Made by a program: the position numbers and the translations under genes | Assembly (NCBI RefSeq): GCF_945906775.1 | Contig: NZ_CAMDRE010000001.1 | Coordinates: 2,790,001 to 2,854,000 of the forward strand | Direction: 5' to 3' | Length of the DNA stretch: 64,000 nucleotides | Source of the DNA: Citrobacter sp. Marseille-Q6884 | GTDB taxonomy: Bacteria > Pseudomonadota > Gammaproteobacteria > Enterobacterales > Enterobacteriaceae | In this document: in pieces, positions 8,729 through 16,533 of the stretch | Layout of the letters: each line of letters opens with the position of its first letter | Position numbering within the stretch: position 1 is the first letter of the stretch | The notes under the pieces: generated by a model | What the model was told of the DNA's origin: nothing | The model's database searches: none | Seen by the model: the letters and a program-made list of their open reading frames with translations, nothing else

Positions 8729-9936
8729 TAATTATTCTCCATAACAGATTGTCTGTTTGATGTTGGTTTGGCGACAGCTTTGGCCACCACGGCGGCCAGG
8801 ATCACCAGCGCCAGAACAACCAGCATTGCACTGCGCAGTCCGTAGTGCTCACCCAGATAGCCCAGCAACGGCGGTCCAACCAGGAAAGCCAGATAGCCCG
8901 TGGTTGCCACCACGCTCACGCGGGTTGGCGCATCAGGGCCCGTGTCGCTGGCCGCTGAAATGGTCAGCGGGAAGCCGAGCGATGCGCCGAGTCCCCACAG
9001 AATGACCGACACCCCTGCGATCCAGGCGCTATCGACAAAAATAATCAGGCTAATTCCGAGCGCCCCCATCAGCGCACTGGCGCGCACCACTGCAACGCGG
9101 CTGTAGCGGTCGATAAACCAGCCACCGGTAAATCGTCCCACGGTCATACCCAAGGTAAAGCCCGCATAAATCAGTGAACCGGATGTTGGACTAAAACCAT
9201 GTCCGTCAACCATCAGCAGCGGGAGCCAGTCGTTGGCGGAACCTTCAGCAAATGCCATCGCCAGAACCACTACGCCGATGAGCAACAACTGGATATCACG
9301 GTAAAATGGCAGCCCTTTTTCGCTGGAATGAGAGCCGTCAGCGGCATTTTTACCCGTACCGTCAGGAATCGCTTTGATGGCGATAAAGATAGGGGCAATT
9401 GCGACGCAAGCTGCCAGCAGAATATGCGTAGTGGCGGGCACACTGAACGCGGTAAGCGCCATACCGACACCCGCGCCTGCCAGTGTTCCCAGACTGTAAA
9501 AGCCATGCATCATCGGTAGCACGGTTTTATTCATTTCACGCTCAACCGCTGCCCCTTCGACATTAATAGCGACTTCTGCAGAGCCAAAGCTGGCGCCAAA
9601 AACCCCAAGACCAAACGCAAATATCCATGCGGAATGCCACCAGAGCGCCATGCTGAGGATCATCATTCCCACCACGGCACATGACATGGTGGTACGTATC
9701 ACATTGCGCGTACCAAATCGTTTAACCAGCCAGGCTGAACAGAGAATGCCGCTCATCGAGCCGATAGAGAGCCCGAACAGCACCGCGCCCATCTCAGCTG
9801 TTGAAATGGAGAGCGTGTCTCTGATGGCTGGGGTACGCGTTGCCCAGGAAGCCATTAATAAACCGGGTAAAAAGAAAAAGGTAAAAAGCGCCAGGGTACG
9901 ACGTCTCAAGGCTTTGCGTGATGAGGTGCCGGTCAT
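8728..9936 (-). CDS. ybjJ: YbjJ, MFS inner-membrane transporter
   Basis: A 402-residue 12-helix MFS protein equal in length to E. coli YbjJ. Visible features are the cytoplasmic N-terminus rich in Arg/Lys (SSRKALRRRT), an MFS loop in the N-half (AWLVKRFGTRNV) and a second in the C-half (GGWFIDRYSRVAV). The substrate is not known; the family resembles putative sugar or drug exporters. It overlaps ybjI by one base and is divergent from ybjK. A perfect palindrome lies between the two genes, which suggests that YbjK controls ybjJ-ybjI. Confidence 0.9.
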   Translation of the reverse strand: MTGTSSRKALRRRTLALFTFFFLPGLLMASWATRTPAIRDTLSISTAEMGAVLFGLSIGSMSGILCSAWLVKRFGTRNVIRTTMSCAVVGMMILSMALWWHSAWIFAFGLGVFGASFGSAEVAINVEGAAVEREMNKTVLPMMHGFYSLGTLAGAGVGMALTAFSVPATTHILLAACVAIAPIFIAIKAIPDGTGKNAADGSHSSEKGLPFYRDIQLLLIGVVVLAMAFAEGSANDWLPLLMVDGHGFSPTSGSLIYAGFTLGMTVGRFTGGWFIDRYSRVAVVRASALMGALGISLIIFVDSAWIAGVSVILWGLGASLGFPLTISAASDTGPDAPTRVSVVATTGYLAFLVGPPLLGYLGEHYGLRSAMLVVLALVILAAVVAKAVAKPTSNRQSVMENN

Positions 9937-9981
9937 AAATTCGAGCCAAAAAGAAGAGGAATAAAGACAACATTAACAAGA

Positions 9982-10001
9982 TTGTGTACATTTGTACACA
10001 A
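9982..10001. promoter_or_regulatory. Candidate YbjK (RcdB) operator, perfect palindrome
   Basis: TTGTGTACA, two bases, then TGTACACAA: a perfect 9-bp inverted repeat lying 45 bases upstream of ybjJ and 20 bases upstream of the ybjK start. TetR-type dimers bind sites of this size, so it is the best candidate for autorepression and control of ybjJ-ybjI. That assignment is inference from position and symmetry. Confidence 0.6.
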
Positions 10002-10021
10002 ATGCAATGAGAGGAAATGCA

Positions 10022-10570
10022 GTGCGACGCGCGAACGATCCGCAACGGCGGGATAAAATAGTTCTGGCTACTCTGGAGGCGGTAATAACCCATGGTATTC
10101 ATGCGGTTACGCACCGTAAAATTGCGCAAATCGCTCAGGTGCCGTTGGGCTCTATGACCTATTATTTTTCAGGAATAGATGAGCTTTTAATGGAGGCATT
10201 TAGCCGTTTTACTGAAACCATGTCGCGGCAGTATCAGGCTTTTTTTGAGGGTGTTTCGGATGCGCGAGGTGCCTGCGATGCCATTACCGATATGATTTAC
10301 AGCTCCCAGGTGACCACGCCAGATAACATGGAGCTGATGTACCAGCTGTACGCGTTTGCCAGCCGAAAACCTGCGCTGAAAACCGTGATGCAAAACTGGA
10401 TGCAGCGCAGTCAACACACGCTGGAGCAGTGGTTTGAGCCTGTGACGGCTCGGGCGCTGGATGCGTTTCTTGAGGGAATGACGCTCCATTTTGTGACGGA
10501 CAAAACGCCGCTCAGACGAGAAGACATTCTCGTGATGGTAGAACGCATTGCGGGCTTGCCACAGAAATGA
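10022..10570 (+). CDS. ybjK: YbjK (RcdB), TetR-family regulator
   Basis: A TetR-type regulator of about 182 residues. The N-terminal DNA-binding domain shows GIHAVTHRKIAQIAQVPLGSMTYYF, with the HTH at about residues 28-47; the C-terminal helices form the ligand/dimer domain. The E. coli homologue (RcdB, 178 residues) affects biofilm genes. I place the start at the GTG at 10022, preceded by GAGAGGA and aligned with the E. coli N-terminus (RRANDPQRR); an ATG at 10007 is possible but would place translation against the palindromic operator. It is divergent from ybjJ. Confidence 0.88.
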   Translation: MRRANDPQRRDKIVLATLEAVITHGIHAVTHRKIAQIAQVPLGSMTYYFSGIDELLMEAFSRFTETMSRQYQAFFEGVSDARGACDAITDMIYSSQVTTPDNMELMYQLYAFASRKPALKTVMQNWMQRSQHTLEQWFEPVTARALDAFLEGMTLHFVTDKTPLRREDILVMVERIAGLPQK

Positions 10571-10595
10571 TGCGTTAACACGCGGGACACGCATG

Positions 10596-11393
10596 TTAAC
10601 CGAGGGTGGCACCTCCGGTGATATTTACCACCGTTGCGGTCATCCCCCCGGCATGATCGGATGCCAGAAACGTCATGGTTTCGGCAATCTGCGCAAGCGT
10701 GGGCAGGCGTTTAATCAGGGTACTTTGTGCCGCGCCGCCTAACCATTGTTCGACGCTGAGCCCCATTGACTGTGCTTTTGCGCTGAATATTTCCCCAGTA
10801 TAAGAACCTGCCTGCACAGCATCGACGATCGCATGCGAACGCACGCCGAGAACACGAATATTTCGTGGGCCGAGTTCGCTGGCGAGCGCTTTGATAAACG
10901 CTTCCATTCCCGCACAGCCGACGATATGGCCCAGATGGCCAGGCATAGCCATAGGCGCTGCGGGGGCCACGATGGAAATAATACTGCCTGCTCGTTCACC
11001 GCCCATGTGCGGCGCGACAGCACGGGATATGTTGAATTGTGCCGAGATAAATGGGGTGATGCCGCTCATGAATTCGGGCAGAGAGAGTTTTTCCAGGCAT
11101 TTGCCTTGCTCGTGCATAAAGCCGGTGGCGTTGACCACCACGTCAATACCACCGGCTTGCTGAGCCACGCGTTCCACATCTTTAGCCGTGGCATGTTCGT
11201 TGAGTACATCGGTAATGAAGGTTTCAGCCGCACCTCCTGCCATACGGATGCTGTCAGCAGTCCTGTCCAGTTTCTCCTGATCGCGTGCGCCAAGGTAGAC
11301 ATTCGCGCCTTCACGCGCCATGGCATGTGCGACCGCACGACCAATCGCGCCGCTTCCTCCGAAGATCACAGCAACTTTGCCAGCAAGCAACAT
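10596..11393 (-). CDS. SDR-like protein with altered catalytic site
   Basis: A 265-residue protein of the short-chain dehydrogenase/reductase superfamily. The Rossmann signature GGSGAIGRAVA (residues 12-22), the NNAG-like segment VVNATG (about 89-94), the strand GSIISIVAP with the usual Ser, and the C-terminal SDHAGGMTATVVNITGG are all there. At the YxxxK position, however, the sequence reads HIVGC ahead of AGMEAF, so Tyr becomes His and Lys becomes Cys. It may be a non-catalytic or atypical SDR. It converges with ybjK, is not part of the E. coli K-12 locus, and borders the rybB-associated element. No partner gene points to a substrate. Confidence 0.8.
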   Translation of the reverse strand: MLLAGKVAVIFGGSGAIGRAVAHAMAREGANVYLGARDQEKLDRTADSIRMAGGAAETFITDVLNEHATAKDVERVAQQAGGIDVVVNATGFMHEQGKCLEKLSLPEFMSGITPFISAQFNISRAVAPHMGGERAGSIISIVAPAAPMAMPGHLGHIVGCAGMEAFIKALASELGPRNIRVLGVRSHAIVDAVQAGSYTGEIFSAKAQSMGLSVEQWLGGAAQSTLIKRLPTLAQIAETMTFLASDHAGGMTATVVNITGGATLG

Positions 11394-11500
11394 TGCACAC
11401 CCCCATCACCTATAACCTCAATCAAAAGTATGTGCCATAACCAGCAGGCTGCAAATGGGGTTTTCAACAAGGGGAGTGCGAGGGATAGGGAGGGGAGACA

Positions 11501-11519
11501 AAATTCAGGCAACAAAAAA
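11501..11519. repeat. Candidate attL (19-bp direct repeat)
   Basis: AAATTCAGGCAACAAAAAA occurs here and again at 16515-16533, where it overlaps the T-run end of rybB. The two copies bracket the integrase remnant, toxin/immunity genes and IS elements exactly, as expected for attachment-site halves of an integrated element. Confidence 0.8.
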
Positions 11520-11578
11520 AACATTTATGTAAACGGGCTAGTTAAAACAACAACTTGCAATATAATCAATAAGTTAGG

Positions 11579-12084
11579 TTAGTGGTAAGGAGTGGCGATT
11601 ACGGAGTAGTGCCAACCGCTGTCGCCACTTGGTAGGGTAGCCAACGGGTTGAAGCGCAGGACTGTTTCAAGATGGCCCGGTGCCAGATGAGCATAACGCA
11701 TGGTCATTTTTATATCGTGGTGTCCCAGGATTTTCTGCAGGGCAAGGATATTCCCGCCGGACATCATAAAGTGTGCTGCAAACGTATGGAGCAAGACGTG
11801 GGTAAACTGTCCATGAGGCAGCACGATAGGGGTCTTTTCCATCACAGATAAAAACTGGAAGTAGCAGTCGGTAAAGAACCTGAAGCCGTCCAAAGAAATG
11901 ATTTCCTCATACAGCTCTTTGCTAATAGGAATGCTGCGGTTCTTTTTGTCTTTGGTTCAGACGACAGTGATGCGGTACTTAGTGAGCTGGGAGCGCGTGA
12001 AGTTTACAGCTTCCCGCCAGTATGCCCCGGACTCAGACAGATTATGACAACCAGAGCGAGCAGGGGACTTTAGTAGTTGCAGTG
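11579..12084 (-). pseudogene. Decayed P2-type tyrosine integrase (C-terminal remnant)
   Basis: The clearest part is the last 104 codons (11579-11893). HTFAAHFMMSGGNILAL, LGHHDIKMTMRYAHLAP and a terminal FNPL match the catalytic C-terminus of P2-type integrases, including the nucleophile Tyr (RYAHLAP). Further upstream in the same frame come RNRSIPISKEL and GAYWREAVN, with a middle stretch that reads better in another frame (TRSQLTKYRI), so compensating frameshifts are likely. The N-terminal half is absent, and the conserved HxxR has become HVLL. It is therefore inactive. It lies next to the candidate attL, the usual place for an integrase, and directly after the immunity gene. The full-length integrase at 58918 is a relative from the same family. 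Confidence 0.8.
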
Positions 12085-12378
12085 TTATGAGCGCTTTTTT
12101 TGTGCGTCAATTGCGTCTTTTAATTGCTTGTAGAGCTTGTGTCGCAATTCATCCAGGTCGTCGTTTTCCCGTATCAAAGGTATTCCATCTTTATGTAGAA
12201 TCACGTCGTTAAACGATCCCATACCGCCGTAAAGCGCCTTCAGAGAGTGAAGGGATGATTCATAATTTTTATCGATATCATAACCCAGTTTTTCAAAAAT
12301 TTGAGCCCAAGAATATTCATCATTTGATTGCAATAGGTTGGTAATGCTGACTACTGTTTCTCTTATCTCATTTTTCAT
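12085..12378 (-). CDS. Putative immunity protein for the adjacent toxin
   Basis: A small acidic cytoplasmic protein of 97 residues (KLGYDIDKNYESSLHS, ALYGGMGSFNDVIL, DDLDELRHKLYKQL) without signal peptide or membrane helix. I do not know the family with certainty; its size and GGMGSFNDV-type core resemble small immunity proteins found beside polymorphic toxins. Its ATG overlaps the toxin stop (ATGA at 12375-12378), the tight toxin-then-immunity order typical of effector/immunity pairs. Because the toxin gene is now split by an IS, transcription reaching this gene must come from an outward IS promoter or an internal one. The role is inferred from context only. Confidence 0.65.
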   Translation of the reverse strand: MKNEIRETVVSITNLLQSNDEYSWAQIFEKLGYDIDKNYESSLHSLKALYGGMGSFNDVILHKDGIPLIRENDDLDELRHKLYKQLKDAIDAQKKRS

Positions 12379-13077
12379 TTTAAACCCCCATTGCCAAGTA
12401 TTTTAACACCTGGAATTTTCCACGGAGTGGGAACTAAAACTTGCTCTGTACCTCCAGAGTACAGCTCAGTTTGGTATCCGACCTCTCCAACGTAGACCTT
12501 TGTTCCTGCAGGAATTTGAATTTCGTGATAGCTATCAAGAGGGGATGTGCTGCGATTGGGCCATTTAGGCAATAGCGCTTTCTCTACCCGGGTTTGAAGT
12601 ATCCCTTGAGGTTGCTCGTAACCGAAAAATTGACCTAAGGGCTTACCTGCAGTGCCGCCCCGGTAAAAAGTTGTATCTGTTGAAAGCGTTATTTCTTTGT
12701 ACGCTCCGCTAGAAAATGTTTCAGCCAGATTGTCTGATAATGGCCCTGGCTTGAGCATTGAATACTCCCCCTCGACTTTCCCAAGAATATGGAGATTTTT
12801 AAGTTCAGAAAGCTTTTGTGCGGCGCCTAAGCTACCCATACCTAGCCCAGCTGCGATTGATGCACTTGCAATGAGCAAACCTTTGGTCTGGTCGTTCATG
12901 ATCTGATCGTAACCTGCCGGGGCATCCCCTCCGAGTTGCTCAGCTGTCTGATGATATCCTTCGATATTGCCGTTATAAATCCCACCTCCGGCAAGCAATC
13001 TACCAGCGGCTTTACTGTTGATCGTTTTTGCGGCCTGTGCGTGCTGTATTGGTGCGTCGGTATAGTGTTGCTTAATT
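12375..13077 (-). pseudogene. C-terminal part of an IS-interrupted toxin (TNT/ART-like domain)
   Basis: The native frame here encodes residues 153-385 of a protein whose first 152 residues lie at 15550-16007. Removing the IS and one ATT duplication joins both parts in one uninterrupted frame. The piece begins IKQHYTDAPIQ, includes a small-residue hydrophobic stretch (GLLIASASIAAGLGMG, about 218-233 of the rebuilt protein), and ends in a compact domain with FYRGG (289-293), an IPAGTKVYVGEV strand and GGTEQ (360-364). That Arg plus Gly-Gly-x-x-Gln layout resembles TNT-type NAD glycohydrolase or ADP-ribosyltransferase-fold toxins; this is inference. The apparent Met start at 13103 lies in IS sequence and is not native. 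Confidence 0.7.
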
Positions 13078-13149
13078 TGAAGTGGTTTACTGAATTTGGC
13101 CACCTGAACAGAGGTGATATGCTCATCTCAGAACAATACAGGTGTCCCA

Positions 13150-13412
13150 ATGAAAAAAAGAAATTTCAGCGCAGAGTTTAAACGCGAATCCGCTCAACTG
13201 GTCCTTGATCAGAACTACACCGTTGCAGCTGCGGCCAGTGCTATGAATGTGGGTCTTTCTACCATGACGCGATGGGTAAAGCAGTTGCGGGATGAACGAC
13301 AGGGCAAAATACCTAAAGCCTCCCCTATAACCCCGGAACAGATTGAAATACGTGAGCTGAAGAAAAAGCTACAACGCATTGAAATGGAAAACGACATATT
13401 AAAAAAGGCTAC
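13150..13412 (+). pseudogene. IS3-family orfA, interrupted by IS30
   Basis: The first 87 codons of the small transposase subunit: FSAEFKRESAQLVLDQNYT, helix-turn-helix with MTRWVKQLRDERQGK, and the leucine-zipper start ELKKKLQRIEMENDILKKA. The IS30 insertion after 13412 removes the natural end; its last codons (ALLMSDSLNSSR, stop at 14673-14675) lie on the far side. The rejoined product is 100 residues, the usual OrfA length. The frameshift site is just before the insertion, so no OrfAB fusion transposase can be made and the element should be immobile on its own. Confidence 0.85.
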
Positions 13413-14633
13413 TGTAGATTCAATCTGTCAATGCAACACCCCTTTCAATTATCTCTTTCGGTGTTTTGAACTTCAGTGTCTTTCTCGGTCTGTTGTTTAG
13501 CTGAGCAGCAACCAGATCTAGTTCATGTTGAGTATATTGGGCAAGACATGTCTTTTTAGGAAAGTACTGCCGAATTAGCCCATTTGTGTTCTCATTTGTT
13601 CCCCGCTGCCAAGGACTCTGAGGATCGCAGAAGTAAACTTTAACGCCGGTGCTGACAGTAAATTCTAGATGTCTGGCCAGTTCCATTCCTCTGTCCCATG
13701 TCAGTGATTTTCTGAGTTCTGACGGTAAACTCAGGAATTTGTCGGTAAGAGCCTGATTTACTGAGACAGAATCTTTGCCCCTGAGTCTAAGGATGATCGT
13801 ATAACGTGATTTTCGGTCTACAAGTGTGGCTATATGAGAGTTTTTTGTACCTGAGACTAAATCGCCCTCCCAATGCCCCAGAGAGCGTCTGTTATCGATA
13901 TTTCGGGAACGTTCGTGAATTGGTGTTCCGTTCACTATGTTAATCGTACCTCTTTCGCCTTTGCGGGTATGACGCCTGCCATGGCGAAGGCTATGCGACC
14001 GTCGCAGATGCTGTATATTCAGGTGGTGTAGCGCTTCACGGCTACGAAAGTACAGCGTTTTATAAATTGTCTCAGGTGATATTCGCAGCGTTTTTTGACG
14101 TGGTTTTGTTCGCCTTAACCATCCTGATATTTGCTCTGGAGACCATTTCATCTCCAGCTTTTCCAGAACAAGCTTTCGCAATGGTAAATTTTGATCCAGT
14201 AAGCACGGTTTTGGCCTTTTCGCCATTCTGTTGGCTCGGTTATTAGCATCAACAGCTTTGTAATAGCGTCTGCCCCGATTACGCTGAACTTCACGTGAGA
14301 TCGTCGAAGGACTGCGATTCAGCGCAGTAGCTATCGCACGAATGCTCATTTTGGCTGACAAACCAGCTCGTATCTCCTCGCGCTCAGACAGTGTCAGGTG
14401 AGCTACAGCCCGCTTACGCTCATGGGGTTTTATGCCGCCAGTATCCCTTAACATAGTGAAGATCGTTCCGGGTTTTGAACCCAGGATATTCGCTATTTCA
14501 CTGAAGCCTGTTCCGTTCTTCCATAGTTCAAAAACAGAGGCTTTTTCCTCTGCTGTAAATGTTCGTCTCATTCAAAAAACCTCCGCAACCCCATGTTTTC
14601 ACATAACTGTTGCGTTGACCAATTGAATCTACA
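13413..14633 (-). mobile_element. IS30 (complete, 1221 bp)
   Basis: The ends are TGTAGATTCAATCTGTCAAT on the left and the complement TGTAGATTCAATTGGTCAAC on the right. The length is exactly 1221 bp, as for E. coli IS30, and it is flanked by a 2-bp AC duplication (13411-13412 and 14634-14635). It is inserted in orfA of the IS3 element. Its transposase is intact, so it may still be active. Confidence 0.95.
13420..14571 (-). CDS. IS30 transposase
   Basis: A 383-residue DDE transposase equal in length to E. coli IS30. Two helix-turn-helix segments lie in the N-terminal third (SEIANILGSKPGTIFTML; SIRAIATALNRSPSTISRE). The catalytic core follows with LGHWEGDLVSG (first Asp), TWDRGMELARH (second Asp) and PWQRGTNENTNGLIRQYFP (Glu). 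The start ATG at 14571 is followed by MRRTFTAEEKASVF, the known IS30 N-terminus. The frame appears undamaged. Confidence 0.95.
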   Translation of the reverse strand: MRRTFTAEEKASVFELWKNGTGFSEIANILGSKPGTIFTMLRDTGGIKPHERKRAVAHLTLSEREEIRAGLSAKMSIRAIATALNRSPSTISREVQRNRGRRYYKAVDANNRANRMAKRPKPCLLDQNLPLRKLVLEKLEMKWSPEQISGWLRRTKPRQKTLRISPETIYKTLYFRSREALHHLNIQHLRRSHSLRHGRRHTRKGERGTINIVNGTPIHERSRNIDNRRSLGHWEGDLVSGTKNSHIATLVDRKSRYTIILRLRGKDSVSVNQALTDKFLSLPSELRKSLTWDRGMELARHLEFTVSTGVKVYFCDPQSPWQRGTNENTNGLIRQYFPKKTCLAQYTQHELDLVAAQLNNRPRKTLKFKTPKEIIERGVALTD

Positions 14634-14701
14634 ACCGCGCTCTTGATGTCAGACTCCCTGAACAGTTCTCGTTAATCGGGAAACTCAGAGCGCAGTATCC
14701 T

Positions 14702-15541
14702 GTGGTCACACTCTGCCACGTGTTCGGGGTTCATCGCAGCAGCTACAAATACTGGGAAAAAAGCCCCGAAAAGCCAGACGGCAGGCGAGCGGTGTTACGC
14801 AGTCAGGTTCTGGAGCTGCATAACATTAGCCATGGTTCTGCTGGTGTAAGAAGTATAGCGATTATGGCAACCCTGAGAGGCTTCAGAATGGGACGCTGGC
14901 TTGCCGGCAGGCTCATGAAAGAACTGGGGCTGGTGAGTTGTCAGCAACCTACCCACCGGTATAAACGCGGTGGTCATGAACACATCGTTATCCCGAATCG
15001 CCTTGAGCGACAGTTCGCAGTGACAGAGCCTAATCAGGTGTGGTGCGGCGATGTGACGTATATCTGGACAGGCAAGCGTTGGGCTTACCTCGCTGTTGTT
15101 CTCGATCTGTTCGCAAGGAAACCGGTGGGCTGGGCAATGTCATTCTCACCAGACAGCAGGCTGACCATCAAAGCGCTGGAAATGGCGTGGGAAACTCGCG
15201 GTAAACCAGCCGGAGTGATGTTCCACAGTGACCAGGGTAGCCACTATACAAGCAGGCAGTTCCGGCAGTTACTGTGGCGTTGCCGGATCAGGCAGAGTAT
15301 GAGCCGACGTGGAAACTGTTGGGACAACAGCCCGATGGAACGCTTCTTCAGAAGTCTGAAAAACGAGTGGGTGCCAGTGACAGGTTATATAAACTTTAGC
15401 GAAGCTGCTCATGCGATCACAGACTATATCGTCGGTTATTACAGCTCGCTAAGGCCGCATGACTATAACGGTGGGTTACCCCCAAACGAATCGGAAAACC
15501 GATACTGGAAAAACTCTAAAGCTGTGGCCAGTTTTAGTTGA
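14702..15541 (+). CDS. IS3-family orfB (integrase core)
   Basis: About 279 codons of an IS3-type OrfB, read in the -1 frame relative to orfA. The HTH_21-like N-terminus precedes a DDE retroviral-type integrase core: VWCGDVTYIWTG (first Asp), FHSDQGSHYTS (second Asp) and RGNCWDNSPMERFFRSLKNEW (Glu). The ORF runs through the right inverted repeat. The GTG used as a start is formal; such proteins are normally made as an OrfAB fusion, which the IS30 insertion prevents here. Confidence 0.85.
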   Translation: MVTLCHVFGVHRSSYKYWEKSPEKPDGRRAVLRSQVLELHNISHGSAGVRSIAIMATLRGFRMGRWLAGRLMKELGLVSCQQPTHRYKRGGHEHIVIPNRLERQFAVTEPNQVWCGDVTYIWTGKRWAYLAVVLDLFARKPVGWAMSFSPDSRLTIKALEMAWETRGKPAGVMFHSDQGSHYTSRQFRQLLWRCRIRQSMSRRGNCWDNSPMERFFRSLKNEWVPVTGYINFSEAAHAITDYIVGYYSSLRPHDYNGGLPPNESENRYWKNSKAVASFS

Positions 15542-15549
15542 CCACTTCA

Positions 15550-16007
15550 ATTGTCGGTGCGGGTTTGTTTCCTTGATGTTCGTTCAGGCTGTACTCGTAA
15601 ATGTCCCTGACTTCAATCTGAAAGCTCTCACCATAATGGTCCATGAAACAATCGTAAATCAGGTTACTGTCTTTATCGAAGTAGAAAGGATTACGGAAGT
15701 GATCCCATTTTTCAGTAGTATCAATCCCCACCATCCAACCGTGCTCTAGCTGCCATTTAACATCATCATAGATTTTGTCGTACTCAGTGATGTGTTTCCG
15801 TTTGTAGGGTCGTGTAGCGAATCGGTGGTAAACCCCTTTTTTCCGCTGTGGAACGTGATGAGGGATGATCCGGGTTGTGTATTCCAGGTAATCCATCTCA
15901 TAAAATACGCACGCCATTTCCATGGCTGTATCGGGTGAAAGAATGAACTGAATGTCTTCAGGAGCCAGTTCGCGGCGAGCTTCCCATTTCATATAAAGCG
16001 TAAACAT
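15550..16007 (-). pseudogene. N-terminal part of the IS-interrupted toxin
   Basis: This encodes residues 1-152 of the split protein, from an ATG at 16007 (MFTLYMKWEARRELAP) to PAPT at the ATT target duplication, after which the IS adds EVVN and a stop. The segment is rich in aromatic and charged residues (YHRFATRPYKRKHITEYDKIYDDVKWQLEHGW) and has no signal peptide. I do not recognise the domain; it may be a delivery or targeting module ahead of the toxic C-terminus. The truncated 157-residue product could still be made. Start choice is uncertain because the ribosome-binding site (AAAGG) is weak and a second ATG lies five codons on. Confidence 0.65.
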
Positions 16008-16514
16008 CAGCCTTTACTTTATCCATAGTAGCCGTGTGGATTTTCAGCTAGAAATGGGTGTTAATCAATCATCTGACAATGAAAATCTAATGTAGGGATA
16101 CAGTTGATGGGGCAAAATTTGTTACCACTACACGAGGGGATCAGTGAAGGTGGTGCTATGGCATGGGAACCTCCGGCTGTAACCTAAAGAATCACAGCTC
16201 AAAGTGCACAATTTGTGTATAGCGTTGTCAGCGATAACTCTATGCGAAGTCTGGATTTTGTTCTAAGCAAAGATGCTTACCTTCCCCTTGCAATTACTGC
16301 CAGTGCTAAAGAGGAATTTTTGAGCCTCCTCGAATGAACATTTGATGTCAGGCAGTTGACATTATTCCCAGACCTCGATGGTTTCTGTCATACCAATACT
16401 GAAAGAAATGGGTGTGGGGATAATGAATGAGGGTAATGCGTCAAAAACGCTACCACCATTTTGTCGCCATCTGGTTTTAAAGTGGTTCGTAAGTGGTTGA
16501 TTGGAAGGGGCCTG
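16008..16514. other. Right end of the rybB-associated element, no intact gene
   Basis: About 507 bases between the toxin start and attR. On the plus strand, 16180-16337 gives an open frame reading QSAQFVYSVVSDN, DFVLSKDAYLPLAI and KEEFLSLLE before a TGA. It looks protein-like but has no credible start, so it may be a remnant of an element gene. A minus-strand frame at 16362-16592 overlaps attR and rybB and is probably not a gene. I see no terminator or promoter I can defend. Confidence 0.4.
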
Positions 16515-16533
16515 AAATTCAGGCAACAAAAAA
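16515..16533. repeat. Candidate attR overlapping the rybB 3' end
   Basis: The second copy of AAATTCAGGCAACAAAAAA. The six A residues at 16528-16533 are the terminal U-run of RybB on the minus strand, so insertion here leaves RybB intact while duplicating its end at 11501. Confidence 0.8.

Larger units (their letters stand above)
13078..15549 (+). mobile_element. IS3-family element (IS911-like orfA), split by IS30
   Basis: The terminal inverted repeats are TGAAGTGGTTTACTGAATTT... on the left and, reverse-complemented, TGAAGTGGTCAACTAAAACT... on the right, both leading into GGCCAC. The target duplication is ATT (13075-13077 and 15550-15552). It carries orfA (13150) and orfB (to 15541) with an A6G slippery stretch at 13401-13407 typical of programmed -1 frameshifting. 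Without the nested IS30 and its 2-bp duplication it is 1249 bp. It lies inside the toxin gene. The exact IS name is not resolved here; orfA is nearly that of IS911 whereas orfB is a different IS3-type integrase. Confidence 0.9.

Noticed and set aside
13078..13103. Met start at 13103 for the toxin C-terminal part
   Set aside because: The first nine codons come from the IS inverted repeat, and the native frame enters from the N-terminal part beyond the IS.
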